From positions 1 to 64,000 of the forward strand of contig DAINAT010000004.1 in assembly GCA_036733305.1 (NCBI GenBank): a stretch of DNA of 64,000 nucleotides, given 5' to 3'. This stretch comes from UBA7672 sp036733305 (GTDB lineage Bacteria; Pseudomonadota; Alphaproteobacteria; Caulobacterales; Hyphomonadaceae). A program made the translations under genes and the position numbers. The notes under the pieces were generated by a model. It did not search any database. It was not told where the DNA came from and saw only the letters and a program-made list of their open reading frames with translations. Shown one piece after another: positions 43,692-52,130 of this stretch. The stretch's first letter is position 1; every line of letters begins with the position of its first letter.

Positions 43692-44117
43692 ATGACCACG
43701 CCAGAGGTCCTGCCTGAAGGGTTCGCTCCCCATTTCCGAAAGTCACCGCTGACTGATCCCTGGGAGCCGATCTATTCGCAGCGGTTGGACGATCGTGTCG
43801 TGATCGGACTTTACGTGCGGCAGCCGCATACCAATTCGCGAGGGATGGTGCACGGCGGGCTGGTGGCGGCGCTGGCGGACAATGCGATGGGATTGTCGTG
43901 CGGCCAGGTGTTGCTGGCTGAGGGGCGCAAGCCGGAGGGCGGGCTGGTGACGGTGTCGATGGCGATCGACTTTATCGGCGCGGCGAAGCTGGGCCAGTGG
44001 GTGGCGTTCGATACGCAGTATGTGAAGGCGGGCAAGACGCTTTGCTTTGCGCAGGCGTTCATCACGGCGGATGGTCAGGTGATCGGGCGCGCGGATGCGC
44101 GGTTCAAGTTGACGTAG
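43692..44117 (+). CDS. PaaI/YdiI-like hotdog thioesterase
   Basis: 141 residues with the PaaI-type pattern NSRGMVHGGLVAALADNAMG (active-site region, HGG with a following Asp), LVTVSMAIDFIGAAKLGQWV and LCFAQAFITADGQVIGRADA. It hydrolyses acyl-CoA or acyl-ACP esters; the substrate is unknown. GAGGAGACG precedes the ATG. It is in the opposite orientation between the ligase and the exonuclease genes. Confidence 0.9.
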   Translation: MTTPEVLPEGFAPHFRKSPLTDPWEPIYSQRLDDRVVIGLYVRQPHTNSRGMVHGGLVAALADNAMGLSCGQVLLAEGRKPEGGLVTVSMAIDFIGAAKLGQWVAFDTQYVKAGKTLCFAQAFITADGQVIGRADARFKLT

Positions 44118-44128
44118 TGGGGAGCGTA

Positions 44129-44243
44129 CGCCCTCGTCCTTCGAGACGGCCTTCGGCCTCCTCAGGATGAGGGCTACTCAGCTGACCGCATTTTAGTCCT
44201 CATCCTGAGGAGCCGCGGAGCGGCGTCTCGAAGGACGAGGCGT
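44129..44243. repeat. Intergenic palindrome, family A, two inverted copies
   Basis: GCCCTCGTCCTTCGAGACGG to CTCAGGATGAGGGC, a 22-bp spacer, then TCCTCATCCTGAGGAGCCGC to GTCTCGAAGGACGAGGCG. It ends 2 bp before the stop of the next gene. This is the best copy of the family. Confidence 0.92.
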
Positions 44244-44245
44244 GC

Positions 44246-44956
44246 TTACTGAGCCCACGGTTTCGTTGGCTGGTTGAGGATCATGATCTTTTGCCAGATC
44301 TTGCGCGACAGGCTGGTGGTCAGATCCTCGATCTCGTTGACGGCTTCGATGATGATCGGGTCACGCATGTTCTGCATGTAGAGCGCTGCGAGCTTGCCGG
44401 TGAGCGAGAGCATTTCGGTGCAGTAGTCGAGATAGCGCATCAACTCGAACTCGTTCATTTCGTGGATGTGCGAAGAAGCCGTGGAGCTGTAGCCCTTGTG
44501 CAGCTGGGTGGGGTCTTTGGTGAGCTGGTGCATGTCGACGACGTGAGCGATCGAGCGCAGTTCATGCAGATCGCGCAGGACGGCGCGGCGGCGCCAGCGT
44601 GATTCAAGGTTGAGCAGGAACCAGCTTGCTGCGCCGGAAAGCGCGACGGTGTTCACGGCGGCGTCCACGCCCTGCAGGACGTTGGATATTTCACCATCCA
44701 CCTGCATGCTCCGAAGGCTGGTCGCGAACCAGATCAGGCCGGCGGCGCCGAATGCGATGGCGATGCCGACGCCCGTGCGCAGCCAGATGTTTGGCCGGGC
44801 GACCCAGCTCAGGTTTTTCTTGTCCTCGCGCGCGATCTCCAGAAGCTGGGTGCACAGTTTGGACAGGCCGCGATTCGGGAAGCGCTCGTCGATGCGCTTC
44901 TGCAGCGTTTCGATCGTTGCTTCGATGCGGTCGGCGTTCAGTGAACGGTATGGCAT
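44246..44956 (-). CDS. Hypothetical protein with two TM helices, 236 aa
   Basis: No named family. An N-terminal helical part (RIEATIETLQKRIDERFPN), TM1 (GVGIAIAFGAAGLIWFATSL), TM2 (VNTVALSGAASWFLLNLESR), and a cytoplasmic helical C-terminal domain (RDLHELRSIAHVVDMHQLTK; LTTSLSRKIWQKIMILNQ). The RDLHELRSIAHVVDMHQL stretch seems conserved-looking but I cannot name it. It lies on the same strand as the exonuclease and ligase genes. A repair role is possible only by position. Confidence 0.7.
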   Translation of the reverse strand: MPYRSLNADRIEATIETLQKRIDERFPNRGLSKLCTQLLEIAREDKKNLSWVARPNIWLRTGVGIAIAFGAAGLIWFATSLRSMQVDGEISNVLQGVDAAVNTVALSGAASWFLLNLESRWRRRAVLRDLHELRSIAHVVDMHQLTKDPTQLHKGYSSTASSHIHEMNEFELMRYLDYCTEMLSLTGKLAALYMQNMRDPIIIEAVNEIEDLTTSLSRKIWQKIMILNQPTKPWAQ

Positions 44957-45025
44957 GGGCCTGAGTAATGCCGTGCGTTGCGGCTTGCGAAAAGGGGGCG
45001 CGCGCGAGAGTTGCGCGGGATTTCG

Positions 45026-46054
45026 CTATTCGCCTGCTTCGTCCTCATAGCCGATCAGGTGGAGGGGGCGGGCTTTGCGGCCTTCTAGCTCGGCCCAGCG
45101 GGCGAGGGCGTCGTCGCGGCCGTGGGTGACCCAGAGTTCGTCGGGGTTCACGTCCTTGACCGTTTGGGTGAGTTCATCCCAGTCGGCGTGGTCGGACAGG
45201 ATGAGCGGGAGTTCGATGCCGCCGGCCTTGGCGCGCTGGCGGATGTTCATCCAGCCGGAGGCAAAGGCGATGACCGGGTCCGGGAAGCGCTGGGCCCACG
45301 GGGTGGAGGTGGCGGAGGGCGGGCAGATGATGATCTTGCCAGCGAACTTGCTGCTTTCGGATTTCTGCTTCTTTTCCAGCGTGGCGGATTCGAGCGGGCC
45401 GAGATCCACGCCGAGGCGTTCGTACATGTCGCAGAGCGCCTTCATGGCGCCGTGGATGTATATCATCTCGTGATAGCCGGCGTCGCGCAGTTCGCGGATG
45501 ACGCGCTGGGCTTTTCCGAAAGCGTAGGCGCCGACAAGGTGTGCGCGATCGGGGAAAGCGCGGATGGAGGCGAGCAGCTTGGCGACTTCGCCGGGGCTGT
45601 CGGGATGGCGGAAGACGGGGAGCGCGAAGGTGGCTTCCGAGATGAAGACGTCGCAGGGGATGACTTCGAAGAGCTTGCAGGTTGGGTCGGTGCGGCGCTT
45701 GTAGTCGCCGGTGCAGACCATGGTGAGGCCTTTCCACTTCACCTCGACCTGTGCAGAACCGATGACGTGGCCGGCAGGGAAGAGGCGGACGTCGACATCG
45801 CCGATGCGGTTGCTTTCGCCATAGGGGGTGGCCTGACGCGATTGGGTGAATTCCTGCCCGTAGCGGGTGGCCATGGCTTCGATGGTTTCTGGCGTGGCTA
45901 GGACGGCGCCGTGACCGGCGCGAGCGTGATCCGAATGGCCATGGGTGACGACGGCGCGATCAACCCCGCCGCGCACCGGGTCGATGTAGAAATCGCCCGG
46001 CGGGCAGTAGAGCCCTTTCGGCGTGGGACAAAGCAGGTCTTCGGGGCGGATCAT
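45026..46054 (-). CDS. Ligase-associated MBL-fold DNA exonuclease
   Basis: 342 residues. Metallo-beta-lactamase/beta-CASP-like core: VTHGHSDHARAGHGAVLATP (the HxHxDH metal site), LFPAGHVIGSAQVEVKWKG, MVCTGDYKRRTDPTCKL, then HLVGAYAFGKAQRVIRELRD and LILSDHADWDELTQTVKDVN. The C-terminus has VTHGRDDALARWAELEGRKA. This matches the exonuclease of the ligase-associated DNA damage response. It shares the strand of the ligase and is divergent from the HMGR operon, 226 bp apart. Confidence 0.95.
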   Translation of the reverse strand: MIRPEDLLCPTPKGLYCPPGDFYIDPVRGGVDRAVVTHGHSDHARAGHGAVLATPETIEAMATRYGQEFTQSRQATPYGESNRIGDVDVRLFPAGHVIGSAQVEVKWKGLTMVCTGDYKRRTDPTCKLFEVIPCDVFISEATFALPVFRHPDSPGEVAKLLASIRAFPDRAHLVGAYAFGKAQRVIRELRDAGYHEMIYIHGAMKALCDMYERLGVDLGPLESATLEKKQKSESSKFAGKIIICPPSATSTPWAQRFPDPVIAFASGWMNIRQRAKAGGIELPLILSDHADWDELTQTVKDVNPDELWVTHGRDDALARWAELEGRKARPLHLIGYEDEAGE

Positions 46055-46280
46055 GCGGGGAATATGATGCGGCTAGCGTGGTTCGCCAAATATTGGCTGT
46101 TGATGTTCCCGGTGCGTCGTCGCGTGGCGGGCGATCCAATCATGGCGGCATTTGGCCATTTACGATCAAAAAGGCCAGTAGCGCAGGGGCACGCGCTGCC
46201 TTGAACTTTCCCTAAAACAACGGATTCATGGCCGCACGTCGCCCAGTGCTTTGTGGGTGGGGACGGCGATAAGGAACACG
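46055..46280. promoter_or_regulatory. Divergent intergenic region before the HMGR operon
   Basis: 226 bp between the exonuclease and HMGR starts. It must hold the promoter of the eight-gene operon. TTGAAC at 46201-46206 with a poor ATTCAT 17 nt on is the only -35/-10 candidate I see. A short hairpin TGGCC..GGCCA lies near 46154-46178. No clear LexA or operator repeat was found. Confidence 0.35.
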
Positions 46281-47567
46281 ATGCCAAGTGCGTTTGAAGC
46301 GGTTCAGCGGATGATTGCGGCGATGCTGCAGGGGCGCACGACGGATGAGATCGCAAAGCAGACCCGGCCGGATACGACAACGCCGCTGAAGCCGTGGATT
46401 CGTCCGGCAAAGCGGTTGGAGCCCACGTTCACGGCGTCGAACTGGAAAACGTTGCTGGCGAACTCGGGCGCGACCGAGGCCGACAAGGCCGAGCTCTATG
46501 ATGCGAAGGCGCAGGAGTCGCTGGAGCGGTATGAGCATAACGTCGAGAATTATATCGGGACGTTGCGGTTGCCTGTCGGCGTGGTGGGGCCGCTGCGGGT
46601 GAACGGGATTTTTGCGAAGGGCGATTACTACGTACCGCTGGCGACGAGCGAGGCGGCGCTGGTGGCGAGCTATGGCCGTGGGGCGCGGTTGATCTCGTCA
46701 GTTGGTGGGGCGACGACGGGGACGTTGGCGGAGGGCGTGCATCGTGCGCCGGGTTTTGCATTTGGCTCGACGACTGAGGCGGGGTTGTTCGTCGCCTGGG
46801 TATGCATGAACTTCGACATGCTGAAGGCGGCGGCTGAGACGACGACGCGGCATGGCAAGCTGGTGGAGCTGTCGCCGCATGTCGAGGGCGATCACGTCTA
46901 TCTCGTGTGCAGCTATACGACTGGCGATGCGGCCGGGCAGAACATGGTGACGATCGCGACCGAGGCGGTGTGTGCGGCGATCATCGAGAAGTCTCCGGTG
47001 AAGCCGGTGTATTGGTTCGTTGAGGCCAACTTCTCGGGCGACAAGAAGGCTTCGGCGATGTCGTTCGTGGGCGTGCGCGGGCGAAAGGTTACGGCTTCGG
47101 TTGAGCTGCCGGGGGCGGAGATCCAGAAGCAACTGCACACGACGGCGCGGCGGATGGAAGAGTACTGGCGCATGTCGGCGCTGGGGGGCGTGATGTCTGG
47201 CTCGATCGGCGTGCAGGGCCATTATGCCAATGGTCTGGCGGCGCTGTATCTGGCGACGGGGCAGGATGCGGCTTGTGTGGCGGAGAGTGCGGTTGGCGTG
47301 ACGCGGATGGAGCTGCGCGACGGCGACAAGCTGTTCGTGTCGGTGACATTGCCGAATATTATCGCGGGGACGGTTGGGGGCGGCACGGGTCTGCCGACGC
47401 AGAGTGCGGGGCTCAACATCATGGGGCTGAAGGGCGCGGGCAAGGCGCGTGCGTTTGGCGAGGTTTGCGCGGCGGTGTGTCTGGCGGGGGAGCTGTCGAT
47501 CATTGGCGCGCTGTGTGCGCATGAGTTTGCCAGTGCGCACAAGAACCTGGCGCGGGGCAAGGCGTGA
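46281..47567 (+). CDS. HMG-CoA reductase-like enzyme, class I type
   Basis: 428 residues from the ATG at 46281 (AAGGAA 5 nt upstream). The four catalytic residues are readable: Glu124 in VPLATSEAALVAS, Lys255 in FSGDKKASAMSF, Asp329 in ATGQDAACVAES and His420 in ASAHKNLARGK. The NADPH loop reads YTTGDAAGQNMVTIATEA against the family's TGDAMGMNMV. ENYIGTLRLPVGVVGPL is the class I ENVIG region. The family does a two-step NADPH reduction of a CoA thioester to an alcohol. The organism has IspH, so a classical mevalonate role is unlikely; a different thioester substrate is inferred. First gene of the operon; its stop overlaps UbiA as GTGA. Confidence 0.93.
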   Translation: MPSAFEAVQRMIAAMLQGRTTDEIAKQTRPDTTTPLKPWIRPAKRLEPTFTASNWKTLLANSGATEADKAELYDAKAQESLERYEHNVENYIGTLRLPVGVVGPLRVNGIFAKGDYYVPLATSEAALVASYGRGARLISSVGGATTGTLAEGVHRAPGFAFGSTTEAGLFVAWVCMNFDMLKAAAETTTRHGKLVELSPHVEGDHVYLVCSYTTGDAAGQNMVTIATEAVCAAIIEKSPVKPVYWFVEANFSGDKKASAMSFVGVRGRKVTASVELPGAEIQKQLHTTARRMEEYWRMSALGGVMSGSIGVQGHYANGLAALYLATGQDAACVAESAVGVTRMELRDGDKLFVSVTLPNIIAGTVGGGTGLPTQSAGLNIMGLKGAGKARAFGEVCAAVCLAGELSIIGALCAHEFASAHKNLARGKA

Positions 47568-48535
47568 GCGACGCTGCCGTGAGCGTGCGGGATACGCGCG
47601 GACCCGATACCCGAGGTTTGGGCGTGCGCCTGTGGGTGTATCAGGCCGAGCGTTTTCCTGTGTTCAAGCATGGGGCGCTGATTGCGGCGTTTGGGGCTTC
47701 GGCGGTTTGCTTGTCTGCATTGCTGCGTGAGGCTGTACCGGGATGGCTTTCGGTTGTTGTGGCTGTGCTGGTGTTGTTCGGGTTTTTCTTCCAGCTGCGC
47801 GTGGCGGACGAGCACAAGGACAATGAAGACGACACGAAGTATCGGCCGGAGCGGCCGGTGCCGCGGGGGCTGGTGACGCTGGCGGAGCTGCGCCGTGTCG
47901 CGATTGGCGTGGCCGTGTTGCAGGTGGCGCTGACTGTGGCGCTGGACTGGACGATGATCGTGCTGCTGCTGGCCGTGTGGGGCTGGATGGCGGTGATGAC
48001 CAAGGAGTTCTTTGCTCCGGCGTGGCTGAAGAAGCGGCCGCTGGTCTATATGTTCAGCCATATGGCGATCATGCCGCTGATCGATCTCTATGCGACGGCG
48101 TGCGACTGGTGGCCGGCTGGGTATGCGTTGCATGAGGGCTTTGGGCTGACGCTTGGGGCGTTCCTTGTGCTGTCGCTGGTGAACGGGATGGCGATCGAGA
48201 TCGCGCGCAAGTGCTGGGCGCCGGAGAGCGAGCGTGAGGGCGTTGAGACGTACTCCAAACTGTGGGGGGCGGGGCGGGCTGGCGTTGCGGTGATGTGCGT
48301 CGTGCTGGTGGGGCTGGCGATGTCGGCGTTCATCAATGTGCGGTCGGGCGCGGGCGTGTGGTTTCTCGGTGCGCTGTTGCTGGTGAGTGCGTGGACGGCG
48401 TGGACGGCGATTGACTATGCCGGGACGCCGACGGTGAAGACCGCGAAGATGCTGGAGACGTCGAGCGGTGTGTTCGTGCTGACGAACTATCTGTTGCTCG
48501 GGGTGTTGCCGCTGCTGGTGTCGATTTGGCTGTAG
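47564..48535 (+). CDS. UbiA-superfamily prenyltransferase
   Basis: 323 residues, eight or nine TM helices, GTG start overlapping the HMGR stop. The first Asp-rich loop is FFFQLRVADEHKDNEDD (residues 75-90; a variant of NDxxDxxxD), followed by YRPERPVPRGLVTLAELRR as in UbiA proteins. The second loop region GMAIEIARKCWAPESEREGV is acidic but not a clean DxxxD. The enzyme should transfer a prenyl group from a diphosphate to an acceptor at the membrane. No ubiquinone or heme gene is near; partners are the operon genes. Confidence 0.92.
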   Translation: MSDAAVSVRDTRGPDTRGLGVRLWVYQAERFPVFKHGALIAAFGASAVCLSALLREAVPGWLSVVVAVLVLFGFFFQLRVADEHKDNEDDTKYRPERPVPRGLVTLAELRRVAIGVAVLQVALTVALDWTMIVLLLAVWGWMAVMTKEFFAPAWLKKRPLVYMFSHMAIMPLIDLYATACDWWPAGYALHEGFGLTLGAFLVLSLVNGMAIEIARKCWAPESEREGVETYSKLWGAGRAGVAVMCVVLVGLAMSAFINVRSGAGVWFLGALLLVSAWTAWTAIDYAGTPTVKTAKMLETSSGVFVLTNYLLLGVLPLLVSIWL

Positions 48536-48546
48536 CTCAGGGATAT

Positions 48547-51030
48547 GTGCTGACGGGCGGGGTCGCGATGTCGCCGGCTGTGGCTGGCGGCAAGGGCGCG
48601 GCGCTGGCGAAGCTGGCGGCGACGTTTCCGGTGCCGGCGTTCTTTGTCATTACGGCTGAGGCGTTTGATGAAGCGGGCCTGAAGGCGGAGGCGCGCGAAG
48701 AGGTTAAACAGGGGTTGCAACGGTTGGGCGCTGGGCCGTTTGCGGTGCGTTCTTCAGGCCGCGAGGAAGATGGTGCGGACTCGGCGCATGCTGGGCAGTT
48801 CGAGACCGAGTTGAAGGTGCCGACTGATGATGTGCCGGCAGCGGCGCATCGCGTTTGGAAGTCCGGGTTCAGCGAGACGCTGGCGCAGTATCGTGTGGCC
48901 AAGGGGTTGTCGGGTGCGCCACAGCCGCCTGCGGTTGTTGTTCAGGTGATGGTTGAAGCGCGCGCGGCCGGCGTGGCATTTTCGGCGGACCCGGTTTCAG
49001 GCGATCGCGGCGTTGCGGTGGTGAGCGCGATCCTGGGGCTGGCGGACAAGCTGGTCGGTGGCGAGGCGGATGGCGATAGTTATCGCGTCGGCGCTGGCGG
49101 CGAGACGCTGGATGCCGAGGTGATTGGCGATGCGCCGGTGCTGACTGAAGTTGAACGCGCTGAGGTGGCGGCGATGGCGCGGCGGGCGGCGGAGCATTTT
49201 GGGTCGCCGCAGGATATCGAATGGGCGTTCGATGGCGCGATGCTGCATATGTTGCAGTCGCGACCGATCACGACGCTGGGGGCTGGCGCTGTTGCGTCAG
49301 GCGATGAGCTGACCATCTGGGACAACTCGAACATCGTCGAGAGTTATCCGGGTGTTACGTCTCCGCTGACGTTCTCGTTTGCTCGCTATGTTTACAGCCA
49401 TGTCTATCAGGCGTTTTCGCGACTGATGGGCGTGAACGTTAAAGTGGTGGATGAACATCGCGCCGTGTTCGAGAACATGCTCGGGCGCGTGGATGGGCGG
49501 ATCTATTACAACCTGCTGAACTGGTATCGTGCGCTGGCGCTGTTTCCGGGGTTCAAGGCGAACCGGAAGTTCATGGAAGGCATGATGGGCGTCTCCGAGG
49601 CTTTGCCGCAGGAGATGGCCGATGCAATTGCACCGCCGACGGAGAGCGGGACGGAGCGGTTCTTCGACAATCTGAAATTTGCGCGCGTGGGCTTCGGGTT
49701 GATCTGGCATGAGATCACCATTCGCTCGACGATCGACAAGTTCTACGAACGGTTGAACGCAGCGCTGGCGCGGCCGAATGCAGAGATCGATGCGTTGTCG
49801 GCGATGCAGCTGGCGGCGGAGTATCGGCATCTTGAGCAGCAGTTGCTGGCGAAGTGGGATGCGCCGCTGGTGAATGACTTCCTGTGCATGATCGCGTTCG
49901 GTGCGGCGCAGAAGTCGATGACCAAGTGGGCCGGCGATGATGGCCTGGCGTTCCTGTCGGGCATGCTGATTGGCCAGGGCGACATTGTTTCGGCTGAACC
50001 GGCGCGGATGATCCAGGCGATGGGCGCGATGGTGCGCGGCAAGCCGGAGGTGGTGAAGCGGCTGGCGGCGGGTGATCGTACGGCGGTGGGTGCGTCGCCG
50101 GAGTTGCGCGTGGCGTTCGACGCCTACATCGCGAAGTTTGGCGATCGGTGTACGCAGGAACTGAAGCTTGAGAGTCGGACGCTGCATGACGATCCGGCGC
50201 AGGTGTTGATGGCGATTGCGGCGGCGTCGGCGCCGAAGGCCGCGGGCGAAGCGGCGGCCGAGCAGCGCGATCTGCATGACCTGGTGCCGGAGTTGGGCAA
50301 GCGCGTGATGGCGCGCTGGCTGCTGAAATGGGCCAAGGCGCGGGTGCGGGATCGGGAGAACCTGCGGTTTGAGCGGACGCGGTTGTTCGGGCGTGTGCGG
50401 CGTATCTTTCTGGCGATGGGCGCACGGTTGAGCGAGGCTGGCGTGCTGAATGACCCGCGGGATGTGTTCAATCTGACGGTTGAGGAGTTGCTCGGCGCGG
50501 TCGAGGGCGCGGGTATCACGACTGATCTGAAGGCGCTGGTGAGGCTGCGGGATGCGGAGTTGAAGGCGCAGGTGGCGCGGCCTGATCCGCCAGAGCGATT
50601 CAGCGTGCGTGGCGCGCATATCAGCGGGCTGGCAGGGCTGGCTGCGCAGGCGGCCGAGCCGGGTGAGAGCGCGGAGAAGCGCAAGGGTCTGGCGTGCTGC
50701 AAGGGTGTGGTGACGGCCAAGGTGCGGGTGATTGAAGATCCGCGGGTTGAAGCGCTGCTGCCGGGGGAGATCCTGGTGGCGCGGCATACTGATCCGGGCT
50801 GGATCGCTGTGTTTGCCAATGCGGCGGGCGTGATTGCGGAGCGTGGGTCGCTGCTGTCTCACTCGGCCATTGTGGCGCGTGAAATGGGCGTGCCGTGTGT
50901 CGTGTCGCTCAAGGGCGTGACGCAGTGGCTGAAGACCGGTGATACGGTTCGGCTGGACGGCGGGGCTGGAACGGTTGAAAGAACTGTGGTTGCGGGTGGC
51001 ATTGCTGGCGGTCGGGGGCAATCGGAATAG
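48547..51030 (+). CDS. PEP-synthase/rifampin phosphotransferase-like protein
   Basis: About 827 residues. N-terminal ATP-grasp domain (PAVAGGKGAALAKLAATFPV; PFAVRSSGREEDGADSAHAG; AAGVAFSADPVSGDRGVAVV; PQDIEWAFDGAMLHMLQSRP), a long central region, and a C-terminal phospho-His domain with ERGSLLSHSAIVAREMGVPC (catalytic His in LLSHSA). It has the ATP-grasp, middle, swivel-His order of rifampin phosphotransferase, not the PEP/pyruvate TIM barrel of true PEP synthase. It may phosphorylate a hydroxyl using the beta-phosphate of ATP. The frame is open to a TTG at 48526; I prefer the GTG at 48547 (AGGGA before it, though close). Confidence 0.88.
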   Translation: MLTGGVAMSPAVAGGKGAALAKLAATFPVPAFFVITAEAFDEAGLKAEAREEVKQGLQRLGAGPFAVRSSGREEDGADSAHAGQFETELKVPTDDVPAAAHRVWKSGFSETLAQYRVAKGLSGAPQPPAVVVQVMVEARAAGVAFSADPVSGDRGVAVVSAILGLADKLVGGEADGDSYRVGAGGETLDAEVIGDAPVLTEVERAEVAAMARRAAEHFGSPQDIEWAFDGAMLHMLQSRPITTLGAGAVASGDELTIWDNSNIVESYPGVTSPLTFSFARYVYSHVYQAFSRLMGVNVKVVDEHRAVFENMLGRVDGRIYYNLLNWYRALALFPGFKANRKFMEGMMGVSEALPQEMADAIAPPTESGTERFFDNLKFARVGFGLIWHEITIRSTIDKFYERLNAALARPNAEIDALSAMQLAAEYRHLEQQLLAKWDAPLVNDFLCMIAFGAAQKSMTKWAGDDGLAFLSGMLIGQGDIVSAEPARMIQAMGAMVRGKPEVVKRLAAGDRTAVGASPELRVAFDAYIAKFGDRCTQELKLESRTLHDDPAQVLMAIAAASAPKAAGEAAAEQRDLHDLVPELGKRVMARWLLKWAKARVRDRENLRFERTRLFGRVRRIFLAMGARLSEAGVLNDPRDVFNLTVEELLGAVEGAGITTDLKALVRLRDAELKAQVARPDPPERFSVRGAHISGLAGLAAQAAEPGESAEKRKGLACCKGVVTAKVRVIEDPRVEALLPGEILVARHTDPGWIAVFANAAGVIAERGSLLSHSAIVAREMGVPCVVSLKGVTQWLKTGDTVRLDGGAGTVERTVVAGGIAGGRGQSE

Positions 51031-51032
51031 TC

Positions 51033-52130
51033 ATGGCCGAGACAGACGTCGCCAAGCGGGCGGCATTCGACATCATCAGGTATGCGCAGGTCTGGGAGGA
51101 CGCGGACATCCTCGCGGCGGCGTTGCGGCCCAAGGCGGGTGATACGGTCGTGTCGATTGCGTCGGCGGGCGATAATGCGTTTGCGCTGCTGGCCGAGGGG
51201 CCGGAGCGCGTGATTGCGGTTGATCTCAATCCGACGCAGCTGGCCTGCGTACGTATTCGGGTTGCGGCGTACAAGGTGCATTCGCACGGGGAGTTCCTGG
51301 AGCTGATGGGATCGCGCGCGTCGGGGCGGCGGCGGCATCTGCTTGAGCAAGTGGCGCAGACATTGTCGGCGGAGGACCAGGCGTTCTGGGCGGCGCGCAA
51401 GGACGACGTGTTGAAGTTTGGGATTGGCGGGGTCGGCAAGTTCGAGAACTACTTCAAGCTGTTCCGCGAATGGGCTCTGCCGTTCGTGCATAATCGCGAG
51501 ACGATCGACAATCTTCTGCGCGAGCGCACGCCCGAGGATCGCGCGGCGTTTTACGAGAAGCACTGGAACAACTGGGGCTGGCGGCAGATGCTCAAGCTGT
51601 TCTTCTCGCGCTTTGTGATGGGGCGTCTGGGGCGCGATCCGGCGTTTTTCGATCACGTTGAAGGCGGGCCCGCGCAGCAGGTGGCGCGGCTGACGCGCAA
51701 GGCGCTGGTGGATCAGGACCCATCGGTGAACCCGTATCTGCACTGGATTTTGCGCGGTAGCCACGGCGTGGCGTTGCCGCGTGCGCTTGAGCTTGAGCGG
51801 TTCGAGACGATCCGCGAACGTGTGGATCGGCTTGAGATCCGGCTCTGCACGGTCGAGACGCTGGCGGAAGAAGGCGTGAAGGCGGATGCGTTCAACCTGT
51901 CCGACATCTTTGAGTACATGTCACCGGAGGCGCATGAGCAGGCGTATGGGACGATCCTTGCCGCATCGAATCCAGGGGCGCGGATTGCCTACTGGAACAT
52001 GATGGCGCCGCGGCGCGTGCCGGCTTCGCTGGCGGCGAAGGTGAAGACGAATGCCGAGTTGGAGGCGAAGCTGAAGCCGCTGGACAAGGCGTTCTTCTAT
52101 TCTGACTTCGTGATCGAGGAAGTCGTTTGA
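51033..52130 (+). CDS. BtaA-like (DUF3419) SAM 3-amino-3-carboxypropyltransferase
   Basis: 365 residues. AFDIIRYAQVWEDADILAAA, DTVVSIASAGDNAFALLAEG (SAM loop) and VIAVDLNPTQLACVRIRVAA are the family signature shared with BtaA, which moves the aminocarboxypropyl group of SAM to diacylglycerol. Further conserved parts are HWILRGSHGVALPRALE and FNLSDIFEYMSPEAHEQAYG. There is no BtaB N-methyltransferase here, so a betaine lipid is not the obvious end product. It starts 2 bp after the dikinase-like gene and overlaps the next gene by ATGA. Confidence 0.92.
   Translation: MAETDVAKRAAFDIIRYAQVWEDADILAAALRPKAGDTVVSIASAGDNAFALLAEGPERVIAVDLNPTQLACVRIRVAAYKVHSHGEFLELMGSRASGRRRHLLEQVAQTLSAEDQAFWAARKDDVLKFGIGGVGKFENYFKLFREWALPFVHNRETIDNLLRERTPEDRAAFYEKHWNNWGWRQMLKLFFSRFVMGRLGRDPAFFDHVEGGPAQQVARLTRKALVDQDPSVNPYLHWILRGSHGVALPRALELERFETIRERVDRLEIRLCTVETLAEEGVKADAFNLSDIFEYMSPEAHEQAYGTILAASNPGARIAYWNMMAPRRVPASLAAKVKTNAELEAKLKPLDKAFFYSDFVIEEVV

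Noticed and set aside
46251..46280. Upstream GTG-type start for the HMGR-like gene
   Set aside because: The ATG at 46281 has AAGGAA at proper spacing; the upstream 10 codons have none and precede the family N-terminus.
49297..51021. Long antisense ORF of 574 codons over the dikinase-like gene
   Set aside because: Same reason: an Arg/His-rich shadow of a real gene in high-GC DNA.
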